From an uncultured Neisseriaceae bacterium (GTDB lineage Bacteria; Pseudomonadota; Gammaproteobacteria; Burkholderiales; Neisseriaceae): a DNA stretch of 49,445 nt. This document shows, piece after piece, positions 1 through 9,778 of this stretch (its first letter is position 1; each line of letters starts with the position of its first letter). The position numbers were made by a program, and so were the translations under genes. Below the pieces are notes generated by a model that was given only the letters and a program-made list of their open reading frames with translations, was not told the DNA's origin and searched no databases. The stretch is from NCBI GenBank assembly GCA_946481965.1, contig CAMLPN010000012.1, positions 1 through 49,445 on the forward strand. Reading direction: 5' to 3'.

Positions 1-88
1 CAATAAGTTTGGTAAGCCTTTTTTGAAAATAATGGTAAAAATCTTCATCTAATAGCTTCTGACGACATTGTTGTTCAAATTTTGACAT
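1..88 (-). CDS. Truncated 5' end of an unidentified gene
   Basis: An open frame starts at ATG 88-86 on the minus strand and runs off the left edge, giving 29 residues that begin MSKFEQQCRQKLLDEDFYHY. An AGGAG Shine-Dalgarno at 104-100 lies 11 nt before the ATG, which supports a real start. There is no signal peptide or membrane segment in the visible part, which is charged and hydrophilic. I do not recognise the family and assign no function. It is transcribed divergently from glnA. Confidence 0.6.
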   Translation of the reverse strand, partial: MSKFEQQCRQKLLDEDFYHYFQKRLTKLI

Positions 89-941
89 AAATATTTCAAC
101 TCCTAAATTTATTTTTGCTCGTTTTTCTGATTACTTATATTCTTTTTGTTTCCAAAACTTCGATGTTTTCTAAACAAATATTTTAATGGTAAGTTCAATT
201 TATTTAATCATCATATTACAATATTACTAACTTAGACAACACGTCCTTTTATTTCATTGCACACTAATTCAATATGGGATTATTTGGATGAACTAAGAAT
301 GCTACTTTTTTATGATATGACAAGTATGAATTATATGATAATTAACTTTGTTAATAGAAATTATTCAACTAGTCCGGTTGGATTCTTAAAGTCGAATTTC
401 ACTAGATAAAATGCTATAAGCTCATAATTAAGCCAACTACTTAACATGCTTAATGTAAAAAACATTGGATAGTTTATATCTAATTGTTGAAAGTTATTTA
501 TGCACTAAGTAATGTTATTGATATTTGATAATAACGAATTTATTACCTTTGCTAAAGAAGCGTTTTTATTACTTATTTTTAAATACAACTTATCACATAA
601 GTGCAAAAATAATTCGCACAAGAATCATCGCAACAATAAAATGAATTTTGCTAATATACACAAAATAATTATTCTGATCCTTTTGCTGCCAAAAAATTCA
701 GTATCAAAACCATTAATTTGTGTCAACTAATCAGTCTTACAAAAGACCCTTAGTTCAGAAAATCAGATATAAAAACTCATCATCCAAATTAATACAATGA
801 TTTATATAGTTATTTATTTAATCGCATCAGAAAATATAATTTTTTTACATCTGTAGATTTTTTTTGTAAATAAATTATGGCAGAATGAATTTAAGTTTCA
901 GAGATTACTTAAATCTCAACACTTTAAATGGGAGTCTGAAG
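89..941. other. Long AT-rich divergent intergenic region
   Basis: About 850 nt separate the left-edge gene from glnA. A 72-codon frame at 512-730 is Lys/Asn/Ile-rich, has no convincing ribosome site and is probably noise. The promoters of both flanking genes must lie here. A TTTACA at 844-849 is a possible -35 for glnA but lacks a good -10. I see no sigma-54 type GG-N10-GC element near the start. Nothing else can be supported. Confidence 0.5.
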
Positions 942-2360
942 ATGTCTATAAAAGATGTAATCACTTTAATTGAAGAGAACGATGTCAAATTCATTGATCT
1001 ACGTTTCACTGATACCAAAGGCAAACAACAACATATTTCTGTACCTGTGAAAATGTTAATGGACGATCCAGAAGAATGGTTCGAAAACGGTCAGGCATTT
1101 GACGGTTCATCAATTGGTGGCTGGAAAGGTATTCAGGCATCTGATATGACCCTTAAACCAGATGCCTCAACTGCTTTTCTGGATCCATTTTACGATGATG
1201 TTACCCTTGTAATGACTTGTGACGTTATCGACCCTGCCAATGGACAAGGTTATGATCGTGATCCGCGTTCAATTGCTAAACGTGCCGAAGCTTATCTGAA
1301 ATCTACTGGTATTGGTGATACCGCCTTTTTTGGTCCAGAACCAGAATTTTTCGTATTTGATGGCGTCGAATGGCAAACCGACATGAGCGGTACCCGTTTT
1401 AAAATTCACTCTGAAGAAGCTGCATGGTCAAGTGGAGAATCTTATGATGGACAAAATACCGGTCATCGTCCTGTAGTAAAAGGTGGCTATTTCCCGGTTG
1501 CACCAGTTGATTCTGGACAAGATCTGCGTTCTGCCTGTACTCTGACTCTAGAAGCGATTGGCATCCCAGTAGAAGTACACCATCACGAAGTTGCCACAGC
1601 TGGGCAAATGGAAATTGGTACTCGTTTTAATACTCTGGTTCGCCGTGCTGACTGGACACAGGATATGAAATATGTGATCCAGAATGTTGCTCATAACTTC
1701 GGTAAAACAGCAACGTTTATGCCTAAACCAATTATGGGTGATAACGGTTCAGGTATGCATGTCCATCAATCCATCTGGAAAGATGGCAAAAACCTATTTG
1801 CTGGTGATGGCTACGCCGGTTTATCTGATCTGGCATTGTATTATATTGGTGGTATTATCAAACATGCTAAAGCCCTCAATGCATTAACTAACCCTTCTAC
1901 CAATTCTTATAAACGTCTGGTACCTCATTTCGAAGCACCAACCAAATTAGCTTATTCCGCTAAAAACCGTTCTGCTTCTATTCGTATTCCATATGTAGCC
2001 AGTACCAAAGCTCGACGTATTGAAGCACGTTTTCCGGATCCAACAGCTAACCCCTATCTGGCCTTCACAGCATTGTTGATGGCAGGTCTGGATGGAATTC
2101 AGAATAAAATTCATCCGGGTGATCCTTCTGATAAAAATTTATATGATTTACCCCCAGAAGAAGATGCATTAGTGCCAACCGTATGCGCTTCACTGGAAGA
2201 AGCTCTGGAAGCATTGAAAGCCGATCATGAATTTTTAACTCGTGGTGGCGTATTTAGTCAAGACTGGATTAATAGCTACATTGAATTCAAGAGTGAAGAT
2301 GTAAAACGAATTCGCATGGCTCCGCATCCATTGGAATTTGAAATGTATTACAGCCTGTAA
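942..2360 (+). CDS. glnA: Glutamine synthetase, type I
   Basis: GlnA condenses glutamate, ammonia and ATP to glutamine in the cytoplasm as a dodecamer and is the main ammonium-assimilating enzyme. The protein is 472 residues, the usual GSI length. Visible motifs are FDGSSI (residues 53-58), the GPEPEFF metal/ATP motif near 128, [10 protein letters not shown] near 267, and NLYDLPPEE with Tyr near 401, which matches the adenylylation tyrosine of GSI-beta enzymes, so GlnE-type control is plausible. I chose ATG 942 because it follows GGGAG with normal spacing and gives the family N-terminus [17 protein letters not shown]. An upstream in-frame ATG at 885 would add 19 non-conserved residues. The gene appears monocistronic and is followed by a terminator. 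Confidence 0.97.
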   Translation: MSIKDVITLIEENDVKFIDLRFTDTKGKQQHISVPVKMLMDDPEEWFENGQAFDGSSIGGWKGIQASDMTLKPDASTAFLDPFYDDVTLVMTCDVIDPANGQGYDRDPRSIAKRAEAYLKSTGIGDTAFFGPEPEFFVFDGVEWQTDMSGTRFKIHSEEAAWSSGESYDGQNTGHRPVVKGGYFPVAPVDSGQDLRSACTLTLEAIGIPVEVHHHEVATAGQMEIGTRFNTLVRRADWTQDMKYVIQNVAHNFGKTATFMPKPIMGDNGSGMHVHQSIWKDGKNLFAGDGYAGLSDLALYYIGGIIKHAKALNALTNPSTNSYKRLVPHFEAPTKLAYSAKNRSASIRIPYVASTKARRIEARFPDPTANPYLAFTALLMAGLDGIQNKIHPGDPSDKNLYDLPPEEDALVPTVCASLEEALEALKADHEFLTRGGVFSQDWINSYIEFKSEDVKRIRMAPHPLEFEMYYSL

Positions 2361-2376
2361 TTTTTATATTATCTTC

Positions 2377-2429
2377 AACCGTTTTGTTGTTATGACTTAT
2401 CAAGGGGAATACGGCAAAACGGTTTTTTT
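2377..2429 (+). terminator. Rho-independent terminator of glnA
   Basis: A perfect 10-bp stem AACCGTTTTG (2377-2386) / CAAAACGGTT (2415-2424) runs into a T tract at 2423-2429, 16 nt after the glnA stop. The loop is long at 28 nt. The rest of the spacer to 2703 is AT-rich and holds nothing I can name. Confidence 0.75.
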
Positions 2430-2703
2430 ATGGCCATAGTTACTGATTCAGAATTTAGTAATTTTCAATTTAAAATACATTTTAATTCAAGCTGATATAC
2501 GACCATTAGTCAATTACTGACATCATTATTGAAAGTAACTACGAGAACTATTGAATTTAATATCTTCTGCACAGATTAATTGAATTTTTTCACTACTTAC
2601 ACAAACACGTTTGCACATCTAGCTTCAAAGTATTCAATTCATTCATCATTACAATCATTGCTGATCTAAACAAATCAAAGTAGCTAAAAAAGAGAAGAGT
2701 GGA

Positions 2704-3894
2704 TTAAACCACAGCCGGTTTTCGCATCAGCACACCACCAATAATAATCGCAAGCAACTGCACAGCCACCAGAGTAACGGTAGTCATAAACCAGCCACCT
2801 TCCTCAAAGGCGTGACCACACAACCAAGAACCGGTAAAACCGCCCGCGTAGTAAATCATATAATATAGACCCGAAGCCAGCGACCGTCCTTCACTTACAT
2901 TAGATGAAATATAGCTGATGGTGGCAGATTGGGTAATAAAAATTCCACTACTCATAAGAGCTAAAGCCAATACAATCAGCCATAACGGATGTAATAAAGT
3001 CATCAACATACCAATTATCGACATACTCATAGCCAGTAAAACAGTGAAATTAGTACCAAATCTTACAATCAACCGCGCTGATAATGGAGTGATAATCATG
3101 CCAATCAAATACACGGCAAAAATGTCTGCTAACTGAGCACTGGAAAGACTATAGGGAGGTCGATCTAGATAGAGATTTATATAAGTAAAACAGCCTACCA
3201 GCGAAAATAGTACACAAAAGCCTAAAGCACAGGCTGCTAGAATATGACGATTGTGCAGATGGTGCCACAAGGTAATCATTGCTGTGTGTATTTGTGGTTT
3301 GGCGACAAACTTTGCCGATTTGGGCAGGTTGTACCAGACCATAAATGCTCCTAGTAAGCTAACCATTCCCATTACCATAAAACCATGACGCCAGCTCATG
3401 AATTCGGTTAAATAACCAAGAATAAAACGTCCCAGAAAACCACCGAGTACAGTGCCGGAAACAAAAAAGGTCATCAATTTCACTCGCTCAGCACCACTAA
3501 ATTCTTCGCCAATATAAGCCAGCAACACCACAGTAATACCAGGCACAGCCAGCCCCTGAGCAAAACGCAACCACCATAACATTTCAATACTATGAGAAAA
3601 AGCCAATAGTATAGTGGGCACAGCAATAAACAATATTGAACCAACAATAAATCTTTTGCGCCCAAGCGCATCAGAAATCATCCCCATAAACGGTGACATA
3701 ATAGATACAGCAAAAATAGTTGCCCCAACTGTCGAACCAACCGCAGCAGCACTGACATGATATTCTTGCATCAATACCGGTAAAATAGATTGAATTGAAT
3801 ACACCTGTACAAAAGCTAGCGCTCCGGTAATCAATACAGTAATAATTAAAGCAAGATTGAGCTGATTCTTAGAAATGACATTAGGACTGTTCAT
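2704..3894 (-). CDS. MFS transporter, YnfM-like drug/solute exporter
   Basis: An integral membrane protein of about 396 residues with some 12 hydrophobic segments and the Major Facilitator motif A (SDALGRKRF) in the loop after the second helix. Proton-coupled efflux or uptake across the inner membrane is the family role; the substrate cannot be read from the sequence. The closest remembered family is the YnfM/arabinose-efflux-like group (COG2814). I prefer ATG 3894 (MNSPNVISKNQ) over the GTG at 3933 because the latter adds only a polar tail; neither has a strong Shine-Dalgarno. It converges on glnA and is divergent from the Lrp-type regulator across a long spacer, where a candidate operator lies at 3946-4019. 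Confidence 0.82.
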   Translation of the reverse strand: MNSPNVISKNQLNLALIITVLITGALAFVQVYSIQSILPVLMQEYHVSAAAVGSTVGATIFAVSIMSPFMGMISDALGRKRFIVGSILFIAVPTILLAFSHSIEMLWWLRFAQGLAVPGITVVLLAYIGEEFSGAERVKLMTFFVSGTVLGGFLGRFILGYLTEFMSWRHGFMVMGMVSLLGAFMVWYNLPKSAKFVAKPQIHTAMITLWHHLHNRHILAACALGFCVLFSLVGCFTYINLYLDRPPYSLSSAQLADIFAVYLIGMIITPLSARLIVRFGTNFTVLLAMSMSIIGMLMTLLHPLWLIVLALALMSSGIFITQSATISYISSNVSEGRSLASGLYYMIYYAGGFTGSWLCGHAFEEGGWFMTTVTLVAVQLLAIIIGGVLMRKPAVV

Positions 3895-3945
3895 AAGTTT
3901 TATTTTGACTTGAGATTGGTGTTGGTCGTCCACAGCACAACTTAA

Positions 3946-4019
3946 TAGTCATAGTGAGTACAAAGCCATACGATAATGATAAAATTTGATAACCTCATTA
4001 TACGACTTTACTAGTCATA
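3946..4019 (-). promoter_or_regulatory. Candidate promoter/operator of the MFS gene
   Basis: On the minus strand a TATAAT lies at 4002-3997, about 100 nt upstream of the MFS start. The octamer TAGTCATA occurs twice in direct orientation (3946-3953 and 4012-4019). The upper copy is half of an imperfect dyad, TATACGACT-ttact-AGTCATATT, that overlaps the -10. No good -35 is seen. This arrangement suits a repressor site, but no factor can be named. Confidence 0.3.
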
Positions 4020-4878
4020 TTGTTTTGTCCTTAACCGGATAATATAAGGTTAGATGCAAATTCTGGAATTCAAAATATTCAGTACAAGATAGAATTTTAG
4101 CCATCAGAAAATTAAACTGATTTTTTTTACAGTCATAAGTTCTGCTGACTTGAGTTAACGATTTTAAAGTACGAAATCTAAAAAATATAAAATATTATGA
4201 ATAATAATGAGTTAAACGAATCTGGCCAATTTAAGCTCAAACGAAAATGGCAATTAAATATAGATAAGCGTTAATCTGTTACTAAATATCGATAAAGTGT
4301 TGCTAATATTATACAAGATCAAAATTAATGTTTTTTATTATATATAAATTATAGAGCATTGATTAAACTTGATTTACCCAAATCAATAAGCAAATTTCTA
4401 GTGAATCTATAATAACTAAGTTTCCAAAATATTCCGAAAAATTCGCAGTTTATGTATATCTCATTCACATAAATCGAATACACATAATATTTGCTTGAGA
4501 AATTTTTTAAAATATAAACCCAAAGGGTGAAATTGAAATATTGATATAAAATAATTTTAAATTCAATCAAATATTAGATATAAAAGTTAAAGAAAATTGG
4601 CAATTATTGACAATTTAGGTAAACTTCAAGTTTGCTTATATATTCCAGACCTTAATCACAAGGTTCAATGGTATTTGAAAATTTATATATCTTTTATCCA
4701 CTTATATGAATAAATCTTAAATATATATATTATAAGCAATCAAATCAAAATTAAAATTAACGTCAAATATAGTTATCGTGTATAGTATATATTTACATAA
4801 GTTAATTGTTTTCATTTTATTCTACATTTTGCCGCATTAATTCTTTATTAGTCGGCTGTAAACTCCGGGATACCTATT
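4020..4878. other. AT-rich spacer upstream of the Lrp-type regulator
   Basis: About 860 nt without a supportable gene. A 25-codon frame at 4197-4274 (starting MNNNELNESGQFKLKRKWQL) and a minus-strand 73-codon frame at 4349-4570 both lack ribosome sites. They may be chance or traces of decayed genes. The promoter of the downstream regulator must be here but no consensus element stands out. Confidence 0.4.
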
Positions 4879-5361
4879 ATGGCAATAAGTTTTTTAGATA
4901 AAACCGACCTGAAAATCCTGCAAGTCTTACAAGATAACGGTCGCCTAACCAACGTCGAACTTTCCGAACGCGTGGCTTTGTCCCCATCGCCATGTTTACG
5001 TCGTTTAAAACAACTGGAAGAGTCTGGCATAATCCGACGTTATGCTGCTCTTTTAGACCCTGAAAATCTAGCATTAGGCTTACAAGCTTTTATCAGAGTG
5101 ACAGTGAATAAGAGCAAACAATCACGGGATGAATTTACTCAATCTGTTCAGAAATGGCCGCAGGTACTAAATTGTTTTGCCCTCACTGGTGAATCTGATT
5201 ATATTTTGCAGGCTTTTTTCACTGATATGAATTCATTTTCCCATTTTGTTTTAGATACTTTATTGGCTACCCCGGGAGTAGAAGATGCTAAGTCCAGTTT
5301 TGTTCTAAAAGAGATCAAAAACACTACTTCTCTGCCACTAGATCATCTTACTGCTAATTAA
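4879..5361 (+). CDS. Lrp/AsnC-family transcriptional regulator
   Basis: A 160-residue feast/famine regulator. Residues 5-65 form the N-terminal helix-turn-helix (LDKTDLKILQVLQDNGRLTN, then SPSPCLRRLKQLEESGIIRR). The rest is the RAM/AsnC ligand-binding domain with the ALTGESDYIL segment near 105 that usually contacts amino-acid effectors. Such proteins form octamers that bind DNA and sense leucine, methionine or other amino acids. It closely resembles the AsnC-type regulator of Neisseria. The ATG at 4879 is the natural family start although the ribosome site is weak (GGGATACC). It stands alone, so its target cannot be read from context. A terminator follows 10 nt after the stop. Confidence 0.92.
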   Translation: MAISFLDKTDLKILQVLQDNGRLTNVELSERVALSPSPCLRRLKQLEESGIIRRYAALLDPENLALGLQAFIRVTVNKSKQSRDEFTQSVQKWPQVLNCFALTGESDYILQAFFTDMNSFSHFVLDTLLATPGVEDAKSSFVLKEIKNTTSLPLDHLTAN

Positions 5362-5371
5362 TAAATACCAA

Positions 5372-5420
5372 AAACCGAATAAAACTATAGGATGAAAAAC
5401 CTGCATTTTATTCGGTTTGT
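5372..5420 (+). terminator. Rho-independent terminator of the Lrp-type gene
   Basis: A perfect 13-bp inverted repeat, AAACCGAATAAAA (5372-5384) and TTTTATTCGGTTT (5406-5418), has a 21-nt loop. The 3' T content is short (GTTTGT), so termination may be moderate. Confidence 0.6.
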
Positions 5421-5630
5421 ACTTTTAAACTAGCTTACACTATCTATAGACATAGAAACCATCCATCACTATAACAGCACACATTTTTCAGTTAAATGAA
5501 GCATTTCAATCAGTCGTTACAGGTTCGAAAATAGTTATCGTCTTAAATTTATACCCCTTTACTAAAAAGCCTTAGCATAAAAAATTACATTTTGGTGTTA
5601 ATCATGCAATCCATATAAGGTTAATCTTAA

Positions 5631-6036
5631 CAAGCTGAAAATGGAGATCTAGCCTTTGCTGCAAACGTCTGCTGTAGAACTGGAAACGACTTTATTTATC
5701 GAATCTCTACTATTTCAGAAATTTTGAATTTTTTTGCACCTCGTCGAACTAAGCAAACAGATTATTGAGGGAAATTAAGCAACCGGAGTTATCCATATTG
5801 CATATTTTCATATTTATTTTCAATTTACTGATACCGACTAAGATAATATCAGTAATGACACTTATTGCAGTCCTTTTCCTACTTCACATTTAATTCGGCA
5901 AACCAGCACTGATCGCGCTGGAGCCACATTTGAGCTGACTGCTAAAATTTATCAACGTAATATTGCATTCTTGCAAAAAATGAATATCCCTGACAGGAGC
6001 AAGTTATGTATAAACTATGAAAACAGGACGATATAA
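5631..6036 (+). pseudogene. Decayed coding sequence, family not recognised
   Basis: Two same-strand open stretches in different frames have protein-like composition, unlike the surrounding AT-rich DNA. Frame one (5631-5768) reads AENGDLAFAANVCCRTGNDF and continues to a TGA at 5766-5768. Frame two (about 5842-6036, after a TAA at 5839-5841) contains TSTDRAGATFELTAKIYQRN followed by IAFLQKMNIPD. Neither has a start codon with a ribosome site. The simplest reading is one ancestral gene broken by at least one frameshift and one stop. I could not match it to a family. Confidence 0.45.
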
Positions 6037-6533
6037 AATGTGAAAAAGGCAAAATATCAGCTAACAAAATCCAAAAAACTTTAGTTTTAGCTATTTTCTC
6101 AACTAATTTTTTATAAATGTATAAAGGCTTCAAACAATTCATCATCCTAACCTTTTTTCTTATGAAATTTTTCCTATAATTATTAAATTAATATTCTAAG
6201 ACTTCGAAGAATGGGGGATATATTTTGTCGAATACTTTATAGGATGCGCATTATTATTTTGCAATTAGGTTATCCTCTTTACATATTTACATAATTTTTA
6301 ATGTTATAAGTTGTCCAACTACTGACTTCTGTTATAACCTAAGTAGTTCTTAGAAGAGCGATTCATTACATAAATATCAAATTTTTACTACGACAATAAA
6401 TTTGCTTTAGCAGCATATCGCCTGCTTATTTGCTTATACTCTGTTATTATCCAAAAATAATTTATTTTTAATAAAATTTATCTGAGAATACTCCGTAACT
6501 TCTAACCTATATTATTTCTTATCTTGTCACCAT
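6037..6533. other. AT-rich spacer upstream of the antiporter operon
   Basis: About 500 nt with no supportable gene. The 67-codon minus-strand frame at 5942-6145 overlaps the decayed coding stretch on the other strand and has no ribosome site. The promoter for the three-gene run starting at 6534 is expected here, but no clear -35/-10 pair is visible. Confidence 0.4.
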
Positions 6534-7997
6534 ATGAACTTCGCAACATACAACTTGGCACAGATTTTATTCAGTCGATGTCATACTGGCAAAAGTCTAA
6601 AAATTATTAAAACTTTTTTTTTCTTTCTCATTACTTATTTACCAGTACAGGCGGTGGCAGCCGGTTTGCCTGCCCATGAGCTGAGTCTATGGTGGTGCGT
6701 GCCTTTTATCGGCATATTACTTTGCATTGCTTTATGTCCACTGTTATTGCCTATTCTTTGGCATCACCATACCGGTAAAATTATTCTGGTATGGATAATT
6801 ATGTATCTAGGCCCGCTAAGTTGGCTATATGGGCTTAATCTCAGCTACCACACCATTCTGCATGCCCTGATACATGAATATATTCCATTCATGTTGCTGT
6901 TACTGGCCTTATATACCATTTCAGGGGGTATTGTTATAAAAGTAAATATGAATAGCAGCTGCAAACTCAATGTCTTGCTATTGTCTATAGGTACTATTCT
7001 GGCCGGGGTTATGGGCACTACTGGCGCAGCCATGTTATTAATTAGACCCTTACTGCGTGCCAATAACGAGCGACGACACTGTGCCCATGTAGTGATTTTT
7101 TTTATTTTACTGGTCGGCAATATTGGTGGTGGTTTAACTCCTTTAGGAGATCCGCCATTATTTTTAGGTTTTCTGCACGGAGTCGGCTTTATATGGACTG
7201 TTGAGCATATGCTGCTACCAGTCCTGCTTAACAGTATTATTTTATTACTAATTTTTTTCCTAATAGATCAATATTTTTGGCAACGTGACTTGTCAGAGAA
7301 GCAAAATTCCGACAGCAACAAAAATAAATGGCAAATTCATGGCAAGCTTAATCTGCTGTTATTGTTGGCGATTGTAGGTGTCGTTTTGTTTTCCGGTTTA
7401 TGGAATAACCAAACTAAATGGTCTTTCTATGGTATCGACATTACTCTTGTTGCTTTGACACGCGATAGCCTATTAGCATTAATTACCATAGTGGCTTGGT
7501 TTGGTACTTCTGCCAGTCTCTATCAGCAAAATAATTTCAGCTGGGCTCCTATGCAGGAAGTCGGCAAATTATTTATCGGGATATTTATTACCATTACTCC
7601 GGTCATGCTGATATTGCAGGCAGGATCTGCCGGACATTTACATACGCTGGTAGCTGCATTGCATCAACAGGGTGAGCCAGTTAATGCTTTATATTTTTGG
7701 AGCAGTGGATTATTGTCAGGTTTTCTGGATAATGCTCCTACTTATCTGGTCTTTTTTAATCTGGCCGGTGGCAATGCACAGCTACTTATGCAGCAATTTC
7801 CAGCAACCTTATTGGCTATCTCCATGGGTTCAGTATTTATGGGGGCACTGAGCTACATTGGCAATGCGCCTAATCTTATGGTAAAAGCCATTGCCGAGCA
7901 GCAACAGATTAAAATGCCCAGTTTTTTTGCCTATATGGTATGGTCATTTTCTTTACTTATTCCTTTGCTGTTGCTGAACACTTTATTATTTTTCTAA
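6534..7997 (+). CDS. Putative Na+/H+ antiporter, CitMHS_2-like membrane protein
   Basis: A 487-residue inner-membrane protein with about 12 hydrophobic segments. Two re-entrant-type motifs typical of the ion-transporter superfamily are present: NIGGGLTPLGDPPLFLGFL near 197 and GFLDNAPTYLVFFNLAGG near 395. The N-terminal segment with WHHHTGK near 75 matches the CitMHS_2 putative Na+/H+ antiporter group rather than classical NhaD. The likely role is sodium/proton exchange for pH or salt homeostasis, inferred from the family. The ATG at 6534 lacks a Shine-Dalgarno, so the true start could be further in. A run of nine T residues at 6614-6622 sits near the 5' end of the coding region. rsuA follows after 37 nt. 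Confidence 0.8.
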   Translation: MNFATYNLAQILFSRCHTGKSLKIIKTFFFFLITYLPVQAVAAGLPAHELSLWWCVPFIGILLCIALCPLLLPILWHHHTGKIILVWIIMYLGPLSWLYGLNLSYHTILHALIHEYIPFMLLLLALYTISGGIVIKVNMNSSCKLNVLLLSIGTILAGVMGTTGAAMLLIRPLLRANNERRHCAHVVIFFILLVGNIGGGLTPLGDPPLFLGFLHGVGFIWTVEHMLLPVLLNSIILLLIFFLIDQYFWQRDLSEKQNSDSNKNKWQIHGKLNLLLLLAIVGVVLFSGLWNNQTKWSFYGIDITLVALTRDSLLALITIVAWFGTSASLYQQNNFSWAPMQEVGKLFIGIFITITPVMLILQAGSAGHLHTLVAALHQQGEPVNALYFWSSGLLSGFLDNAPTYLVFFNLAGGNAQLLMQQFPATLLAISMGSVFMGALSYIGNAPNLMVKAIAEQQQIKMPSFFAYMVWSFSLLIPLLLLNTLLFF

Positions 7998-8034
7998 AAT
8001 ACCTGACCCAATTGAAAACAACAAACAACTAATT

Positions 8035-8724
8035 ATGCAATTATTAAAATATCTGCAAGCGCAGGGACTGGGTAGTCGTAAACAATGTATGGCCTTATTG
8101 AAAGATGAGTATGTATTGATCAATGGTTCGTTACTTACTCAACCAAATATAACTATTGACCCTGATCAGGTCATCAGCCTGCAAATAGGCGACACTGAGT
8201 TTATTCCAATTCCGGTACCCTACTTCTATATCCGCTTACATAAACCTGCTGATTATGAAACATCACACAAGCCACAATTCTATCCGAGTGTATTTAGTTT
8301 ACTACCAGCGCCATTACGTCATTTAGATATGCAGGCAGTTGGCAGACTGGATGCGGATACGACTGGGGTCATCATTCTGACTAATGATGGTCAGTTTAAT
8401 CATCGATGTACCTCGCCCAAGCATAAATTACCCAAAGTATATCGTGTCAGCTTAAAACATGCTGCTGATGAAAGACTTTGCGCAGAACTAAAAAAAGGGG
8501 TGCTGTTACATGATGAAAATGAGATTGTTCAGGCTAGCGCAGCCCTACTGACAGATCCACACACCTTAATGCTCACCATTACATCTGGTAAATATCATCA
8601 GGTTAAGCGCATGATTGCAGCCACTGGTAATCGTGTTACTGCATTACATCGTACAGCATTCGGCAAATGGACAGTTGACGATATTCCAGAAGGTCAATGG
8701 CAATTTTTTAAACAAAATTCCTAG
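8035..8724 (+). CDS. rsuA: 16S rRNA pseudouridine(516) synthase
   Basis: A 229-residue RsuA/RluB-family pseudouridine synthase. An S4-like RNA-binding domain occupies about residues 1-50 (LQAQGLGSRKQCMALLKDEY), followed by the catalytic domain with GRLDADTTG at 103-111, where Asp106 is the catalytic nucleophile. The SGKYHQVKRM motif near 185 completes the active site. The length and short S4 domain fit RsuA, which modifies U516 of 16S rRNA during small-subunit assembly. RluB, RluE or RluF specificity cannot be fully excluded. It lies between two membrane-protein genes in a likely operon, with gaps of 37 and 9 nt. Confidence 0.88.
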   Translation: MQLLKYLQAQGLGSRKQCMALLKDEYVLINGSLLTQPNITIDPDQVISLQIGDTEFIPIPVPYFYIRLHKPADYETSHKPQFYPSVFSLLPAPLRHLDMQAVGRLDADTTGVIILTNDGQFNHRCTSPKHKLPKVYRVSLKHAADERLCAELKKGVLLHDENEIVQASAALLTDPHTLMLTITSGKYHQVKRMIAATGNRVTALHRTAFGKWTVDDIPEGQWQFFKQNS

Positions 8725-8733
8725 ATTAAAAAA

Positions 8734-9375
8734 ATGATTAATAATGATTTAATATTTCAGATTATCAATATTATTGGTACTGCTGCCTTTGCCGTTTCTG
8801 GCTATCTGGTTGGTTATCGCAAACGTTTAGACATTCTTGGCGTAATTATCGTGGCATTATTAACAGCCGTAGGTGGTGGCATGATGCGGGATGCACTAAT
8901 TGGTCATATTCCAGTCATATTCAAAACTAATTCTGCTTTATGGACAATATTTATAACCTTATTAATATCATGGATTTGCCATATGCAATATCAGCGCCAT
9001 CGGGTTCTTCTAGGCTGGTTTGTTGCTGCGGATGCTCTTGGATTGGCAGCCTTTAGTTTAACTGGAGCGGAAGTTGGACTATCATTGCATTTAAATTGGT
9101 TTGGGGTGATTACTTTGGCTTTTGTTACGGCAGTTGGTGGTGGCATCTTGCGTGATATTTTAGTCAATGAAATGCCAATCATTCTAAAACGGGATATCTA
9201 CGGTACTGTTGCCATTATCATTGCTTTTCTGTTGTGTGTGCTTAATCACTTTCAATGGATTACGCCGTTGAGTATAAATATATTATTTATCGGCGGTGTG
9301 GCCTTTCGTTTAGTTGTTTATCATTACAATATTGCCTTACCAGGTTTTCAGAAAAGAAGAAATTACAAAATATAA
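8734..9375 (+). CDS. TRIC/UPF0126-family membrane protein
   Basis: A 213-residue protein with two homologous halves, each of about three transmembrane helices. The halves carry the repeated glycine motifs TAVGGGMMRDALIG (near 45) and TAVGGGILRDILVN (near 130), the hallmark of the YadS/YicG UPF0126 family related to trimeric intracellular cation channels. Prokaryotic members are trimeric K+-permeable channels in vitro; the physiological role is unclear. It begins 9 nt after rsuA and is the last gene of the run, followed by a terminator. Confidence 0.88.
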   Translation: MINNDLIFQIINIIGTAAFAVSGYLVGYRKRLDILGVIIVALLTAVGGGMMRDALIGHIPVIFKTNSALWTIFITLLISWICHMQYQRHRVLLGWFVAADALGLAAFSLTGAEVGLSLHLNWFGVITLAFVTAVGGGILRDILVNEMPIILKRDIYGTVAIIIAFLLCVLNHFQWITPLSINILFIGGVAFRLVVYHYNIALPGFQKRRNYKI

Positions 9376-9510
9376 CAAAATTTCAAGAACTTTCGCTGCA
9401 AAAAACAGTCTTATTGATTAAGATGATGACCATACACAGTAATGAAGAATTTTCTTAAATATTGAAGTTCAAAACTGTTTAAGTATTCTTGTGTCGAAAC
9501 ATCATTTTAG

Positions 9511-9550
9511 CCCTCTGCTGCTTCTCCCCTTGGCTCAGAGGGTTCTTTTT
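9511..9550 (+). terminator. Rho-independent terminator after the TRIC gene
   Basis: CCCTCTG (9511-9517) pairs with CAGAGGG (9536-9542) and is followed by TTCTTTTT. The remaining spacer to 9778 is AT-rich and must hold the promoter of the next gene; no clear element is visible. Confidence 0.75.
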
Positions 9551-9778
9551 GTCCGTAATATTTTAATGTTAATGCCAAATTAATATTAGAATTAAATTTA
9601 GCATAAAATAATCTAAATTGCATTTTTACACTAATTATATTTACAAACATAAGCTACATACTCATGAATTAGTAAAATAAATTAAATAATATCTAATTTT
9701 CTGATAAAAACTTAATTTTCATTGCTTTTTACAGTAAAGTATTACCCATACTATTTAATTAAGAGAAAGTATTTAACG

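Noticed and set aside
220-330. Possible insertion-sequence edge (CTTAGACAACACGTCC and flanking short peptides)
   Set aside because: The motif vaguely recalls IS ends, but I could find neither a matching inverted repeat nor a recognisable transposase fragment.
512-730. 72-codon ORF upstream of glnA
   Set aside because: Lys/Asn/Ile-rich composition typical of chance frames in AT-rich DNA, with no ribosome site and no family features.
4197-4274. 25-codon ORF MNNNELNESGQFKLKRKWQL...
   Set aside because: No Shine-Dalgarno and no neighbour context. It may be a remnant, but nothing supports expression.
4349-4570. 73-codon minus-strand ORF
   Set aside because: Aromatic/Ile/Asn-rich with no ribosome site, so likely spurious.
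6614-6622. T9 run near the start of the antiporter gene as a phase-variation tract
   Set aside because: T runs of 7-9 are common in this AT-rich sequence, so length alone is not evidence of switching.
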